Shown one piece after another: positions 44,011-53,295 of a stretch of 64,000 nucleotides of DNA (its first letter is position 1; each line of letters begins with the position of its first letter). The notes beneath the pieces were generated by a model, which was not told the DNA's origin, made no database searches, and saw nothing but the letters and a program-made list of their open reading frames with translations. The DNA comes from Bryobacteraceae bacterium (GTDB lineage Bacteria; Acidobacteriota; Terriglobia; Bryobacterales; Bryobacteraceae), in the NCBI GenBank assembly GCA_025056865.1, contig JANWVO010000025.1, positions 124,001 to 188,000 on the forward strand, read 5' to 3'. Position numbers and translations under genes: made by a program.

Positions 44011-44018
44011 GAAACCAA

Positions 44019-45377
44019 ATGACATATCGTGTCGCCGCGGCGCTTGTGGCAATGGTGTCCGCCTTTGCGCAGGCTCCGCGAAAAACCGCGCCACCGAGAA
44101 CTCCAGCGCCCAAGGCAGCCCCGCAGCCGGCCGAGGGTCTGGGCATCCTCAGAAGCCTCCAGGTGCGTGGCGTGAAGCACTTCCTGGATCCGGATGGCAG
44201 GCCGGGGAGCGTGCTCCGCGTGCTCGGGCTGGAGCTGGAGAAGCCGGTCCGGACGGAAGACCTCGAACGCGCCAGGGACCGGCTGCTGGCCACCGGCTGC
44301 TTCGAAACCGTCGGATGGCGCTACGAGCTCGCGCCGCCGCGCGCCGTGCAGGTGACATTCGAGATCGGCGAGCCGCCGCAGTTCCTGCCCTGGATGCTCG
44401 ACCGCGTGCCGGTGACGCGGGAGGAGTTCGAAGCGCGCGCCACGAAGGAGTTTCCGCTGCTGCGCCAGACGCTGCCGCCCTCGGAAACCGTGCTGGAGCG
44501 GCTGGCGGGCGTGCTTCAGCGGCTCGCCGCCGAAAAGGGCGTGACGGAGCCGATGGCGGGCCGGGTCATGCTCGTGGGAAAGGATCAGCTCACCATCGTG
44601 CTTGGCCCCAAGGCCCCGCCGCCGAACATCGCCGATGTGCATTTCACCGGAACGAAAGCGCTGCGGGCGGATTATCTGCGCAAGCAGATGGTGCAACTCG
44701 CCATCGGAACCCCGTTTTTCGAGCCGAATTTCCGCTTTCTTCTTGAAAATCAGGTGAGGCCTTACTACGACGCCGTCGGGCGCCTGCGGGCATCCTGGAA
44801 GCGGATCACGGCGGAGAAAGCGGAGGGGATTTTCGGCGTCGTCGTGACGGTGGAAGTGGACGAAGGGCCGGTCTACAGGCTGGAGAAAATCCAGCTCCGG
44901 GGCACGCCGTTTTCCGACGAGGAGCTTCAGGAAATCGGACAGTTCAAGGTGGGAGAACCGGCCGGAATGTCAGAGATAGGCCAGGGTGTGGAACGGATCC
45001 TGGACCGGCTGCGCGAGAAGGGGCATATGAAGGCCTCCTACAAGGCTTCGCGGCGGCTGTATGACGACAGGCAGTCGGTCGAGGTGTTCGTGGATGTCGA
45101 TCCCGGCCCCGTCTACACGATGGGCCGGTTGCAGATCAAGGGGCTGGATCTCGAATCCGAACCGGTCATCCGCAAGCTCTGGGCGATCAAGCCGGGCGAA
45201 CCGTACCGGGGCGGATATGCGGAGAGCTTCGTCCAGCGCATCCGCGCGATGGATCTCTTCGACTTTCTGAGCGAGATCCGGCACGAGGTGAAGGTGGACG
45301 AGAAGAGCCACAGCGTGGACGTGCTGCTCACCTTCGTCGGCGAGAAGCCGAAGCCGGCGCCGAAGCGGCCGTTCTGA
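44019..45377 (+). CDS. Exported POTRA-domain protein without beta-barrel
   Basis: A 452-residue protein with a signal peptide (MTYRVAAALVAMVSAFAQ). It contains about five POTRA-like units, recognisable by paired strands and VRGVKHFL, VHFTGTKALRADYL, IQLRGTPFSDEEL and LQIKGLDLESEPVI segments, as in BamA and TamA. The sequence ends (PKPAPKRPF) where BamA would begin its 16-strand barrel. It is therefore a soluble periplasmic or loosely membrane-bound POTRA protein rather than a full BamA. It may be a partner of an assembly machine. It is transcribed divergently from lpdA with only 21 bases between starts. Confidence 0.78.
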   Translation: MTYRVAAALVAMVSAFAQAPRKTAPPRTPAPKAAPQPAEGLGILRSLQVRGVKHFLDPDGRPGSVLRVLGLELEKPVRTEDLERARDRLLATGCFETVGWRYELAPPRAVQVTFEIGEPPQFLPWMLDRVPVTREEFEARATKEFPLLRQTLPPSETVLERLAGVLQRLAAEKGVTEPMAGRVMLVGKDQLTIVLGPKAPPPNIADVHFTGTKALRADYLRKQMVQLAIGTPFFEPNFRFLLENQVRPYYDAVGRLRASWKRITAEKAEGIFGVVVTVEVDEGPVYRLEKIQLRGTPFSDEELQEIGQFKVGEPAGMSEIGQGVERILDRLREKGHMKASYKASRRLYDDRQSVEVFVDVDPGPVYTMGRLQIKGLDLESEPVIRKLWAIKPGEPYRGGYAESFVQRIRAMDLFDFLSEIRHEVKVDEKSHSVDVLLTFVGEKPKPAPKRPF

Positions 45378-45521
45378 ACCTGCCTGCGCCGGGCGCGATT
45401 CCGGTCGCCGGGCGCTGCCCGGGCGGGAGTCCGGCAACCTGCCGGGCGGCGGGCGGTCGGCATCCGCCGCCTCGAACTGCCACCAGCGTGCAGCCGGTCT
45501 CCAGCCGCAGGGCACACCGCG

Positions 45522-45556
45522 GAAAAAAATAGCCCGGGCCTCCGAAGGCCCGGGCT
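45522..45556 (-). terminator. Rho-independent terminator of the 1277-residue TonB receptor
   Basis: A perfect 10-base stem, AGCCCGGGCC / GGCCCGGGCT, with a 6-base loop. On the minus strand it is followed by ATTTTTTTCC. It begins 22 bases after the receptor stop. Confidence 0.9.
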
Positions 45557-45577
45557 TCCAGGGAGTGAAGAGCCAGC

Positions 45578-48500
45578 CTAGAACTCGAAACGCAGGCCGA
45601 GCTGGATTTGCCGCGGCGCGGCGAACTGGGCCGTGATCACGCCAAATGCGGCAGGGTTGAACAGGCTCAGGCTCGGGTCGGCGAACTCCCTTCTGTTGAG
45701 AGCGTTGATGAAGTCTGCGCTGAAGACGGCGTTGACGCCCTCGGTGATCGAGGTGCGCTTGCCGAGCGACAGGTCAAGGTTCCAGCGGGGCAGGCCGCGG
45801 AAGACATTGCGTCCGTGGCGGAAGTCGCGGCTGATCTCGATCTGCCGCAGGCTGTTGAACACGGCCGCAGGGTCGGCGAAGAGATTGACCTGCGTGCCCC
45901 GCTGCGTGGCGGTGACGTTTCCCGCCGAGCCGACCGATCCGCTCACCTGAAGGTTGGTCACTGCGGAGTTGGCATACTTTTGCGGCGTGATGGGGACGGC
46001 TCCGGCGGCCAACCCTCCGAAAAGTTGCGCGCCGCCGAAGACCTGCGTGTGCGTGCCGGCGAGGATCGGCAGGCCGGAATTGGCCGTGTAAATCCCGCCC
46101 ACGTACCAGCCGCCGAGCAGCTTGTCCGCCACGCCCTCCATGGACCACCGCCTGCCGCGCCCGAAAGGAAGCTGGTAGAACCACTGGGCGTTGAAGACGT
46201 GGGTGCGGTCGAAGATGGCCGGGCCGTAGTCGACGTCGAGATCGTACGGCGTGGAGGAGACGCCGATATTCTCCTGGTTGAGGCCGTACTGGTCGAGCGT
46301 CTTCGAGATGGTGTAGTTGAGCGTGTAGCTGAGGCTGGAGGAGCGCTTCGTGAGGCTGAGGAAGCCTGCATTGTAGTTGGCCCGGCCGCCGGAGCCGCGC
46401 ACGAAGAGGTCCTGCACCTGCCGCGAGTAGAAGGCGCCGCCGGGGCGCACCGCGTTGATCGCGTTGATCAGGTTGTTCACCTGCCCCTGCACGAACCGCA
46501 CGGTTTGCGACGAGGCCAGCCACGCGGTGCAGTTCGGATTGCACTGAGCGAGTCCGCGGAGCTGGTTCTCGAAGAACGGCTGCGGCGTCACCTGGGCGGC
46601 GGCGGTGCCGCCGCGGAGCTGCCGGGCCACGCCGTCGAAGGCCTGGGCGAAGGTCTGTCCGGAGGCCTGGTCCCGGAAATGGAGGTACATGCTGTTGAGC
46701 TGGAAGTTCTGCGGCAGCTCGTTGCTCCAGCGGCCCACATAGCCCATTTCAAGGATCATGTTGCCGGGCAGCTCCCGCTGGATGGTGAAATTGATGCTCT
46801 GCGATTTGCCGATGCGCATCTTCGGGTCGATGGAGAAGCTCAGCGCCTCTCCGCCGACGCCGGGCACGATCGGCACGGCGGGCTTGCCCAGAGTCGGGAT
46901 GGGCACGCGGTCGCCATCGACGCCGATGCGGAAAGCCGTCGTCTCATTGGTGCCGGACGAGCAGCCGCCTCCTGCCGTGGGGGCGTTGCAGGTGGCGGTC
47001 TGCGAGAAGCCGACGCCGAGGATCGGCAGCATCACCACGCCGACGCCGTTGACGCGGTCGTACGTGATCGCATAGCCGCCGCGCAGAACCGACTTCCGGT
47101 CTCCGAACAGCCGGCCAAGGAAGCCCGAGGTGAACTGCGGGTTCCACGCCGCTGCAATGCGCGGCGCGAAGTTGTTCGAGTCGACGTCATAGATCTTCTT
47201 GCGCCGCGCGTACTGCCGGATCGGCACGTAGCCGATGGATGGATTCAACGTCTGGCCCTGGTCGCCGGCCCGGCGCCGGGCTTCGAGCAATTCGCGGGCG
47301 ACGATCTCCTGATTGTTCTCCGCGTTGATCAGGATGGTTTGCAGGCCATTGTCGTCGGTGACCGGCGTCTGGATCGAATAGGTAAGCCCAAGCGTCAGCG
47401 TCAGCGAAGGCCGGATGCGCCAGACGTCATTGATGTAGCCCTCGTAGTTCTGGAAGCGGCCGAAGATGCGCATGGGGGTGCCGAAGGGCTGATTGTTCAG
47501 ATCGCCGTCGCGGGTGACGATGAGGCCGCCCTTGTCCACCATGCCGAGGCCGGCGGCGAACAGGTCGTTCCAGCGCTGCACGTCGCCCGGCTGGAGGCAA
47601 TTCGAGGTGATGCTGCCGCCACATGTGGGAGGCCGGGCGGCTGCACTGATCGAGACGAAGTTGGAGGCGTTCAGCTCGTAGACCGGCGTGGTGAGCGAGC
47701 CGATGACTTTGTCGTCGCGCTCATGGAATACGCGGAACAGCGCCACCTGGCCGCCGAACTGCACCAGATGCTTTCCTGCCATCCAGGACATGTTCTGGTT
47801 GAGCGAGTAGGTCTGGTCGCGCCAGATGCGGCTGCGGGCGCGCTGCGTGTCGACGTCGATGCCGCTGTCGAGCGTCCCCTGCGCCACCATCAGCGCGGCG
47901 GCGGTGCCTGAGACCTGCGGGAAAGGATTGATGCGGCGGTAAGCCCACCATCCGCGGCGGTAGCCAAGGTTGGTCTCGCTGGTCAGCCGCGGCGTCAGCG
48001 CGCCAGCCAGCGTCGTGGAGAAGAAACGCGGCTCCACAGGCGTGGATCCGCCGGGGCACACCGGCTTGCCGCAGCCGGTAAGATTGGCGATGTCCACCTG
48101 GCCGAGCGCGGTTTCCAGTTGCGTGGCGTAGCGGTAAGTGCTGGTCAGCCGCCAACTGCTGCCGAGGTGATAGTCCATGCGCGCCACGCCGAAATCCATG
48201 CGGATGGAGTTGTCGCCCGGAGCCGTGAAGCCCAGCGTGTTCAGACCGTCGCCGCGGCCGGGGTCGTTGCCCGCGGGCAGCTTGGCCCACAGCGCGCTGA
48301 TCACGGGGCTGAGTCCGACGCCGCGCGGATCGAACTGCCGCACGTTGTATTCGCGCACCGTGCCCGTGGCGTCGCGGAAACGCAGGATGCCGCGCTTGAG
48401 CTCCTCCGAGGGCACCAGGCGGCTGACCAGATTCGCGCGCGGAAAGCGGCGCCCTTCGTAGTTGCCGAAGACGAAGAGCCGGTTGCGGATCAACGGACCG

Positions 48501-49411
48501 CCGAGCGACGTGCCGAAGCGGTTGTCCTTCAGCTCCGGCTTGCGGATGCCGAGCCGGTTCGACTCCCAGCGGTTGGCATTGAGGTTGTCATTCTGGTGAT
48601 ACCAGTAAAGCGATCCGTGAATCTGGTTGGTGCCGCGCTTAGTCACAAGGTTCACCTGCCCGCCGGAAGACCGCCCGAACGTGGCGTTGGAGTTCGTGGT
48701 GGAGACGCGGAACTCCTCCACGCTTTCAAGCGGCACCGGGATGGAGGGCGTCGCGCCGGCCCAGTCGATGGCGCTGGCGAAGTAGCCCGAGGTGCCGGAG
48801 GTCACATCGGTGGCGTCGACGCCATCGAGGTTGAACGTGTTCTGATCGCTCCGCATGCCGGCCACCTGCCCGGTGAAGTTCGGATCGCTCATGCCGCGCG
48901 AAGGCGTCACCAGCGGCTGGAGCGTCAGCAATGCGCCCGCGCTGCGGTTGATCGTGGGAAGGCGCAGCAGCGATTCGCCCTGAATGACGGCGCCCACGGT
49001 GGAGTCGAGCGTCTGAAGCTCGCTGCGCGCTTCCGCGCGCACTTCCACGGTTTCGGTCAATGCGCCGACTTCCAGTTGAACGTCCACCGTATACGCCTTG
49101 GCAACGTCCAGCTTCACCTGCTCCACCGCCGCCTGCCGGAAACCGGGCGCTGACACGGTGAGACGGTAAGTGCCCGGAGGGAGTGTGACGAAGGTGTACT
49201 GGCCGGAGTCATTCGTGAGGGTCGAGCGGGTGACCCCAGTTGATGGCTCCAGCAATGTGACGGAAGCCCCGGCGACGACGCCCCCGCTGGGGTCAGTCAC
49301 CGTGCCGACTACGGTGGCCGTGGCTGCCGTCTGGCCGTGGAGCGTCACGCTCGACAGGGCGAGCAGCCCCATCAGGAAAGAGACCCAACACCCCTGGATC
49401 CACTTCTTCAT
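45578..49411 (-). CDS. Oar-like TonB-dependent outer membrane receptor (1277 residues)
   Basis: A 1277-residue outer-membrane protein. After the signal peptide (MKKWIQGCWVSFLMGLLALS) lies a carboxypeptidase-regulatory-like domain, residues about 30-115 (VVGTVTDPSGGVVAGASVTL, GTYRLTVSAPGF). A plug domain follows at about 120-290 (FNLDGVDATDV), then a very large beta-barrel ending in QIQLGLRFEF with the C-terminal Phe of outer-membrane proteins. This is the acidobacterial Oar/OmpA-related TonB receptor class. Such receptors import polysaccharide fragments, siderophores or peptides; the substrate is unknown here. It is monocistronic with a strong terminator. Confidence 0.9.
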   Translation of the reverse strand: MKKWIQGCWVSFLMGLLALSSVTLHGQTAATATVVGTVTDPSGGVVAGASVTLLEPSTGVTRSTLTNDSGQYTFVTLPPGTYRLTVSAPGFRQAAVEQVKLDVAKAYTVDVQLEVGALTETVEVRAEARSELQTLDSTVGAVIQGESLLRLPTINRSAGALLTLQPLVTPSRGMSDPNFTGQVAGMRSDQNTFNLDGVDATDVTSGTSGYFASAIDWAGATPSIPVPLESVEEFRVSTTNSNATFGRSSGGQVNLVTKRGTNQIHGSLYWYHQNDNLNANRWESNRLGIRKPELKDNRFGTSLGGPLIRNRLFVFGNYEGRRFPRANLVSRLVPSEELKRGILRFRDATGTVREYNVRQFDPRGVGLSPVISALWAKLPAGNDPGRGDGLNTLGFTAPGDNSIRMDFGVARMDYHLGSSWRLTSTYRYATQLETALGQVDIANLTGCGKPVCPGGSTPVEPRFFSTTLAGALTPRLTSETNLGYRRGWWAYRRINPFPQVSGTAAALMVAQGTLDSGIDVDTQRARSRIWRDQTYSLNQNMSWMAGKHLVQFGGQVALFRVFHERDDKVIGSLTTPVYELNASNFVSISAAARPPTCGGSITSNCLQPGDVQRWNDLFAAGLGMVDKGGLIVTRDGDLNNQPFGTPMRIFGRFQNYEGYINDVWRIRPSLTLTLGLTYSIQTPVTDDNGLQTILINAENNQEIVARELLEARRRAGDQGQTLNPSIGYVPIRQYARRKKIYDVDSNNFAPRIAAAWNPQFTSGFLGRLFGDRKSVLRGGYAITYDRVNGVGVVMLPILGVGFSQTATCNAPTAGGGCSSGTNETTAFRIGVDGDRVPIPTLGKPAVPIVPGVGGEALSFSIDPKMRIGKSQSINFTIQRELPGNMILEMGYVGRWSNELPQNFQLNSMYLHFRDQASGQTFAQAFDGVARQLRGGTAAAQVTPQPFFENQLRGLAQCNPNCTAWLASSQTVRFVQGQVNNLINAINAVRPGGAFYSRQVQDLFVRGSGGRANYNAGFLSLTKRSSSLSYTLNYTISKTLDQYGLNQENIGVSSTPYDLDVDYGPAIFDRTHVFNAQWFYQLPFGRGRRWSMEGVADKLLGGWYVGGIYTANSGLPILAGTHTQVFGGAQLFGGLAAGAVPITPQKYANSAVTNLQVSGSVGSAGNVTATQRGTQVNLFADPAAVFNSLRQIEISRDFRHGRNVFRGLPRWNLDLSLGKRTSITEGVNAVFSADFINALNRREFADPSLSLFNPAAFGVITAQFAAPRQIQLGLRFEF

Positions 49412-49904
49412 ATACTCATCCCCTGCCGCGGATCTTGAAGCCCGCGATGAAACTATCTTGGGAGTCAGGCACCCAGATTTACGGAAACTTGTTTTTTGTT
49501 ACTTAGGGCACATGCCACTCCGCCGTCAAGGCGAAAATAAGACAAAACGAGGAAAGTGCCGGATATTCGGCCAGAAAATCATGCCACCTGCCGCGGGTGG
49601 TGCTGCACGCCTCGCCAGCCGCGTGAGATGCAGGCTGGCCGCAGTGCCTCTACCGGCAGTGGTTCGGGGGAAACCGGCTTTTCCGCCTGAGGCGAAGGGG
49701 CGGTGCGAGGCTGCTGTTGGCGCGCCGCCGCCCGGAATGCCCCCGAAGAGGACGGATCCGCCGGCAGGGCGCGGCTGTCGCGCCGCGCAGTGACTGTTTC
49801 GCCATTCCGGGCTGGTGTCTCATGCTGGAGTGGCACGCGCCGTGCGTGCGCTGGCAGTCTGCGCCGCCCGCCCCCTGCCGGAGCGGTGCGTCCAGTGGCG
49901 GTGG
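49412..49904. other. Intergenic region upstream of the TonB receptor
   Basis: A 493-base stretch without a supported gene. The most AT-rich part (49443-49510) lies upstream of the receptor and presumably contains its promoter, but no convincing hexamer pair was found. GGCGCG-GCTGT-CGCGCC (49768-49784) is a hairpin on the downstream side of the protease gene. AGGGG precedes the receptor ATG by about 9 bases. Confidence 0.45.
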
Positions 49905-51398
49905 CTACGGAACCCGGTCCGCCGGAGCTGCCTTGATCAGCGACAGGGCACGGCGGACCACCGGGTCGGCGCGGAGCTCCACTTCATCGCCTGCGGCGAC
50001 GCTGACCGCCTGGTTCAGAATCTCCTGCTTCAGACGGCGGCGCATCGTCTCCCGTTCGGAGGTCCACTCGGCCATGGTCGGCCGGATGTTGCGGCGGCTG
50101 AGCCAGAGCTGAAATTCATCGAGGATTTCTGGCGAAATGTCGAAGGAGGAATCGATCTGGGACGGGTGGTTTTTCAGCCATTCCGTTGCGAAATTGGGAT
50201 AGGCGCCGGAGGCTTCCAGCACACGTCCGAAGGCTGAATAAGCCTGCTGGTAAACGATGAAATCCGGCTCGATTCCGCCTCCGCCGCGGACGATCCTTCC
50301 CAGCCGCGTGCGGTACTCCTTTTCTTCCTGGGCAGCGGCGCGGTCGAGCTCCGTGCCGCGCAATGGCTTCTGAATGGAGCGCCCGCTTGGCGTGTAATAG
50401 AAAGCCGTGGTCAGCGCCAACCCGGTGCCGTCGCTCAAAGGATAAACGCGCTGCACCAGCCCTTTGCCGAAGGTGGGCTCGCCGAGAATCACGCCGCGGT
50501 CGTTGTCCTGAATGGCTCCTGCAAACAGCTCTGCCGCGCTCGCTGTCTTCCCGTTGACGAGCACCGCCAGCTTGAAGCGCCAGGGAGAGAAGCCCTCCGG
50601 GACCCGAAGCTCCTCCTTCGGCGTGTTGCGCCCGCGGGCGGCGAACAGCACGGAGCCGGGCTCCAGAAACAGAGCCGCCGCCGCCACGGCGGACTGCACG
50701 ACGCCGCCCTGGTTGTTGCGGAGATCCAGAACCAGCCCCTTCAGCTTGTCTCCTCCCAGCTTCTCGACGGTCTCGCGGAGCGCCTCCGCGGTTTTCGCGT
50801 CGAAGCTGGACACGCGCACGTAGGCGATGTCCGGCTCGACGAGGAAGCTGCGGTCGACGCTGGGCGACTCCAGCTCCGCAGGCGAAAGCTTCACGGCGAC
50901 GGGCTGCGGCTCGCCGGAGCGCCGCACGAGAAGCTGCGCCTCGCGCTGCCGGGCGTAAGAAAGCAGTTGCAGGAGCTGCTCGAGATCGAGAAACGCCAGC
51001 GGAATGTTGTTGATGGCGAGAATCTCGTCGCCTGGTGCAAGACCTGCCTTCTGCGACGGCGAGCCGGGCATCGTCTGGAGGATGATCACGCGCCCTGGCA
51101 GGATGCTGACGATGGTTCCGAAGCCCTTGGTCACGCTGCGCTCCAGCTCTTTCAACTGCTCGAATTGCTCGCGGTCGAAGAACACCGAGTGCGGATCGAG
51201 CGGGCGCAGCATGGCGGGAATGGCGCCGCGGTAAAAGAGGGAATCCAGATCCGGCTTTTCCGCCGCATGCTCCACGGCCGTTGCGAATACCGCGACGAAC
51301 TTCCGCACCGCTTCCTCCAGGTCCTCGGTGGACGGGGGCGGCGTCTGCCCGGCGGAGGGCAGCGCCACAAGCAGCAGCAGCGACGCCAGGCAGCGCAT
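49905..51398 (-). CDS. S41 family C-terminal processing peptidase (CtpA-like)
   Basis: A 497-residue exported serine protease. A signal peptide (MRCLASLLLLVALPSAGQ) is followed by a helical N-terminal region, a PDZ domain at about 90-170 (SQKAGLAPGDEILAIN), and the S41 catalytic core. The catalytic Ser is in NGKTASAAELF and the Lys in EPTFGKGLVQ. This family trims the C-termini of periplasmic or outer-membrane proteins, or cleaves cell-wall hydrolases. The start overlaps the ddl stop by 1 base, so this is the last gene of the ggt operon. Confidence 0.92.
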   Translation of the reverse strand: MRCLASLLLLVALPSAGQTPPPSTEDLEEAVRKFVAVFATAVEHAAEKPDLDSLFYRGAIPAMLRPLDPHSVFFDREQFEQLKELERSVTKGFGTIVSILPGRVIILQTMPGSPSQKAGLAPGDEILAINNIPLAFLDLEQLLQLLSYARQREAQLLVRRSGEPQPVAVKLSPAELESPSVDRSFLVEPDIAYVRVSSFDAKTAEALRETVEKLGGDKLKGLVLDLRNNQGGVVQSAVAAAALFLEPGSVLFAARGRNTPKEELRVPEGFSPWRFKLAVLVNGKTASAAELFAGAIQDNDRGVILGEPTFGKGLVQRVYPLSDGTGLALTTAFYYTPSGRSIQKPLRGTELDRAAAQEEKEYRTRLGRIVRGGGGIEPDFIVYQQAYSAFGRVLEASGAYPNFATEWLKNHPSQIDSSFDISPEILDEFQLWLSRRNIRPTMAEWTSERETMRRRLKQEILNQAVSVAAGDEVELRADPVVRRALSLIKAAPADRVP

Positions 51399-52378
51399 CA
51401 GCGTTCGTAGCGCAGAGACTGCCGTTCCCGGAACCGTTCGAGCGCCAGCTCGACAAGGCGCCCGACCAGCTCATGCATCGGCAGTCCGTCGTAGGCCCAC
51501 ATCTTCGGGTACATGCTGATGCTTGTGAAGCCGGGAATCGTGTTCAGCTCGTTGATGAAGATCCTGCCCGTGGCGGACTCCACCAGGAAGTCCACCCGGC
51601 CCATGCCAGTGCAGCCGACGGCACGGAAGCACTCCACCGCAAGCCGCTGCACTTCCCGGACCGTCTCCGGCGGCACTTCGGCGGGGATCACCGCGCGGGC
51701 CCTGTCGAGAATGTACTTGTCCTCGTAATCGTAGAACTCGCGCGAGGGGAAGATCTGGCAGGGCGTGGAGGCCACGGGGTCGTGGTTGCCCAGCACGGCG
51801 CACTCAAGCTCCAGTCCGGTGATGGCCCGCTCCACGAGCACCTTCGTATCGTAGCGGGCGGCGTCGGCCAGCGCTGCTTCCAGCTCGGCGGCGTTGTGCG
51901 CCTTGTGGATGCCCACCGAGGAGCCCAGGTTGGCGGGCTTGACAAACATCGGAAACGGGAACCGGCGCATCGCCGCCGCGGGATCCATGGCGCGGGATTC
52001 CAGAACGATGTAGTCCACCACCGGGAGCCCCCGCTCGCGGCACAGCCTCTTGAAGAGCTCCTTGTCCATCGCCGCGGCTGACGCGAACACGCCCGCGCCC
52101 ACATATGGAAGCGCCGCCATCTCGAGCAGGCCCTGCACGGTGCCGTCCTCGCCGAAGGTGCCGTGCAGCACCGGGAAGACCACGTCGATGTCCGGGTTGG
52201 CCCCGGGCACGGGCAGGATGGGCGCCGGATGCCAGCGGCCGTCCTTGCCGATCAGGTACGGCGCGACGCGGAAACCCTTGCGCCGCAGCGCGTCCATCAC
52301 GGCTTCCGCGGAGCGCAGGCTGACCTCGTGCTCGCCGGAACGGCCGCCGTACAGCACCGCGACGCGCAGGCCGCTCAT
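51398..52378 (-). CDS. ddl: D-alanine--D-alanine ligase
   Basis: A 326-residue ATP-grasp enzyme making the D-Ala-D-Ala end of the peptidoglycan stem peptide. Motifs are VLYGGRSGEHEVSLRSA at the N-terminus, VFPVLHGTFGEDGTVQG, PFPMFVKPANLGSSVGIHK (ATP-binding), and FINELNTIPGFTSISMYPK at the C-terminus with the metal and D-Ala site. ATG 52378 overlaps the arginase stop by 4 bases. The length fits the Ddl family; the Lys/Tyr residues that mark D-Ala-D-Lac ligases cannot be judged here. Confidence 0.95.
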   Translation of the reverse strand: MSGLRVAVLYGGRSGEHEVSLRSAEAVMDALRRKGFRVAPYLIGKDGRWHPAPILPVPGANPDIDVVFPVLHGTFGEDGTVQGLLEMAALPYVGAGVFASAAAMDKELFKRLCRERGLPVVDYIVLESRAMDPAAAMRRFPFPMFVKPANLGSSVGIHKAHNAAELEAALADAARYDTKVLVERAITGLELECAVLGNHDPVASTPCQIFPSREFYDYEDKYILDRARAVIPAEVPPETVREVQRLAVECFRAVGCTGMGRVDFLVESATGRIFINELNTIPGFTSISMYPKMWAYDGLPMHELVGRLVELALERFRERQSLRYER

Positions 52379-53295
52379 AGGATCCTCTTGCCCATTGCCG
52401 ACAGAGCCAGCTCCACGGCAAGCTGCGCCGTGCGGTTGGCCACGTCGAGCACCGGGTTCACCTCGACGATCTCCATCGAGCGGAGCAGGCGCGAGTCGCA
52501 CAGCATCTCCATGGCCAGATGCGCCTCCCGGTAGGAGATGCCGCCGCGGACGGGCGTGCCGACGCCCGGCGCTTCGTTGGGATCGATGCCGTCCATGTCG
52601 AGCGAGAGATGGATGCCGACCGCCCCGCGCGAGGCGATGGTGATGGCGTCGGTCATGACCGCGCGCATGCCGCGCTCGTCGATGTCGCGCATGGTGAAGA
52701 CGGTGACGCCGGACTCGCGCACCACCGGCTTTTCGGTGAGATCGACGTCGCGGATGCCCACCAGCACCACGTTGCGCGGGTCGAGCACCGGGCAGACGCC
52801 GCGCAGATGCGTCAGCTCCCGCGGCCCCGTGCCCACCAGGCAGGCCAGCGGCATGCCGTGAACATTTCCCGAGGGAGATGTTTCCGGCGTGTTCATGTCG
52901 GTGTGCGCGTCCAGCCAGATGACGCCGATGCGGCGCCCGGTGCGCCGGTAGTGCGCCATCACGCCGTTCACCGTGCCCACCGCCACCGAATGGTCTCCTC
53001 CGAGCACGAGCGGGAACCGCCCCTGCCGCGCGGCGCGCTCCACGCGGTCTGCGAGGGCGCGGCAGGTGGCGGCGATCGGCTTCAGGTAGCGGGCGTTCTG
53101 CGGGCCCATCTTCGAGGATTCGGGCTGCTCCACGGCGATGTTGCCCAGGTCCTCCACCCGGTAGCCCAGCGCCTCGAGCCGCGCGTTCAGGCCTGCGACG
53201 CGGATGGCCGAAGGGCCCATGTCGACGCCGCGGCGCCCTGCGCCAAGATCGAGCGGCACGCCCAGGATCGAGATCGCCGAGGGCATCTTCCTCAT
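52375..53295 (-). CDS. rocF: Arginase
   Basis: A 306-residue binuclear manganese enzyme that hydrolyses arginine to ornithine and urea. The metal ligands are in [21 protein letters not shown] and [21 protein letters not shown] is the arginase-specific segment that separates it from agmatinase. ATG 53295 is chosen, overlapping the asnS stop by 4 bases; ATG 53286 is a nearby alternative. It is in one operon with asnS upstream and ddl downstream. The argH-like gene upstream of the operon suggests a possible link to arginine metabolism. Confidence 0.93.
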   Translation of the reverse strand: MRKMPSAISILGVPLDLGAGRRGVDMGPSAIRVAGLNARLEALGYRVEDLGNIAVEQPESSKMGPQNARYLKPIAATCRALADRVERAARQGRFPLVLGGDHSVAVGTVNGVMAHYRRTGRRIGVIWLDAHTDMNTPETSPSGNVHGMPLACLVGTGPRELTHLRGVCPVLDPRNVVLVGIRDVDLTEKPVVRESGVTVFTMRDIDERGMRAVMTDAITIASRGAVGIHLSLDMDGIDPNEAPGVGTPVRGGISYREAHLAMEMLCDSRLLRSMEIVEVNPVLDVANRTAQLAVELALSAMGKRIL

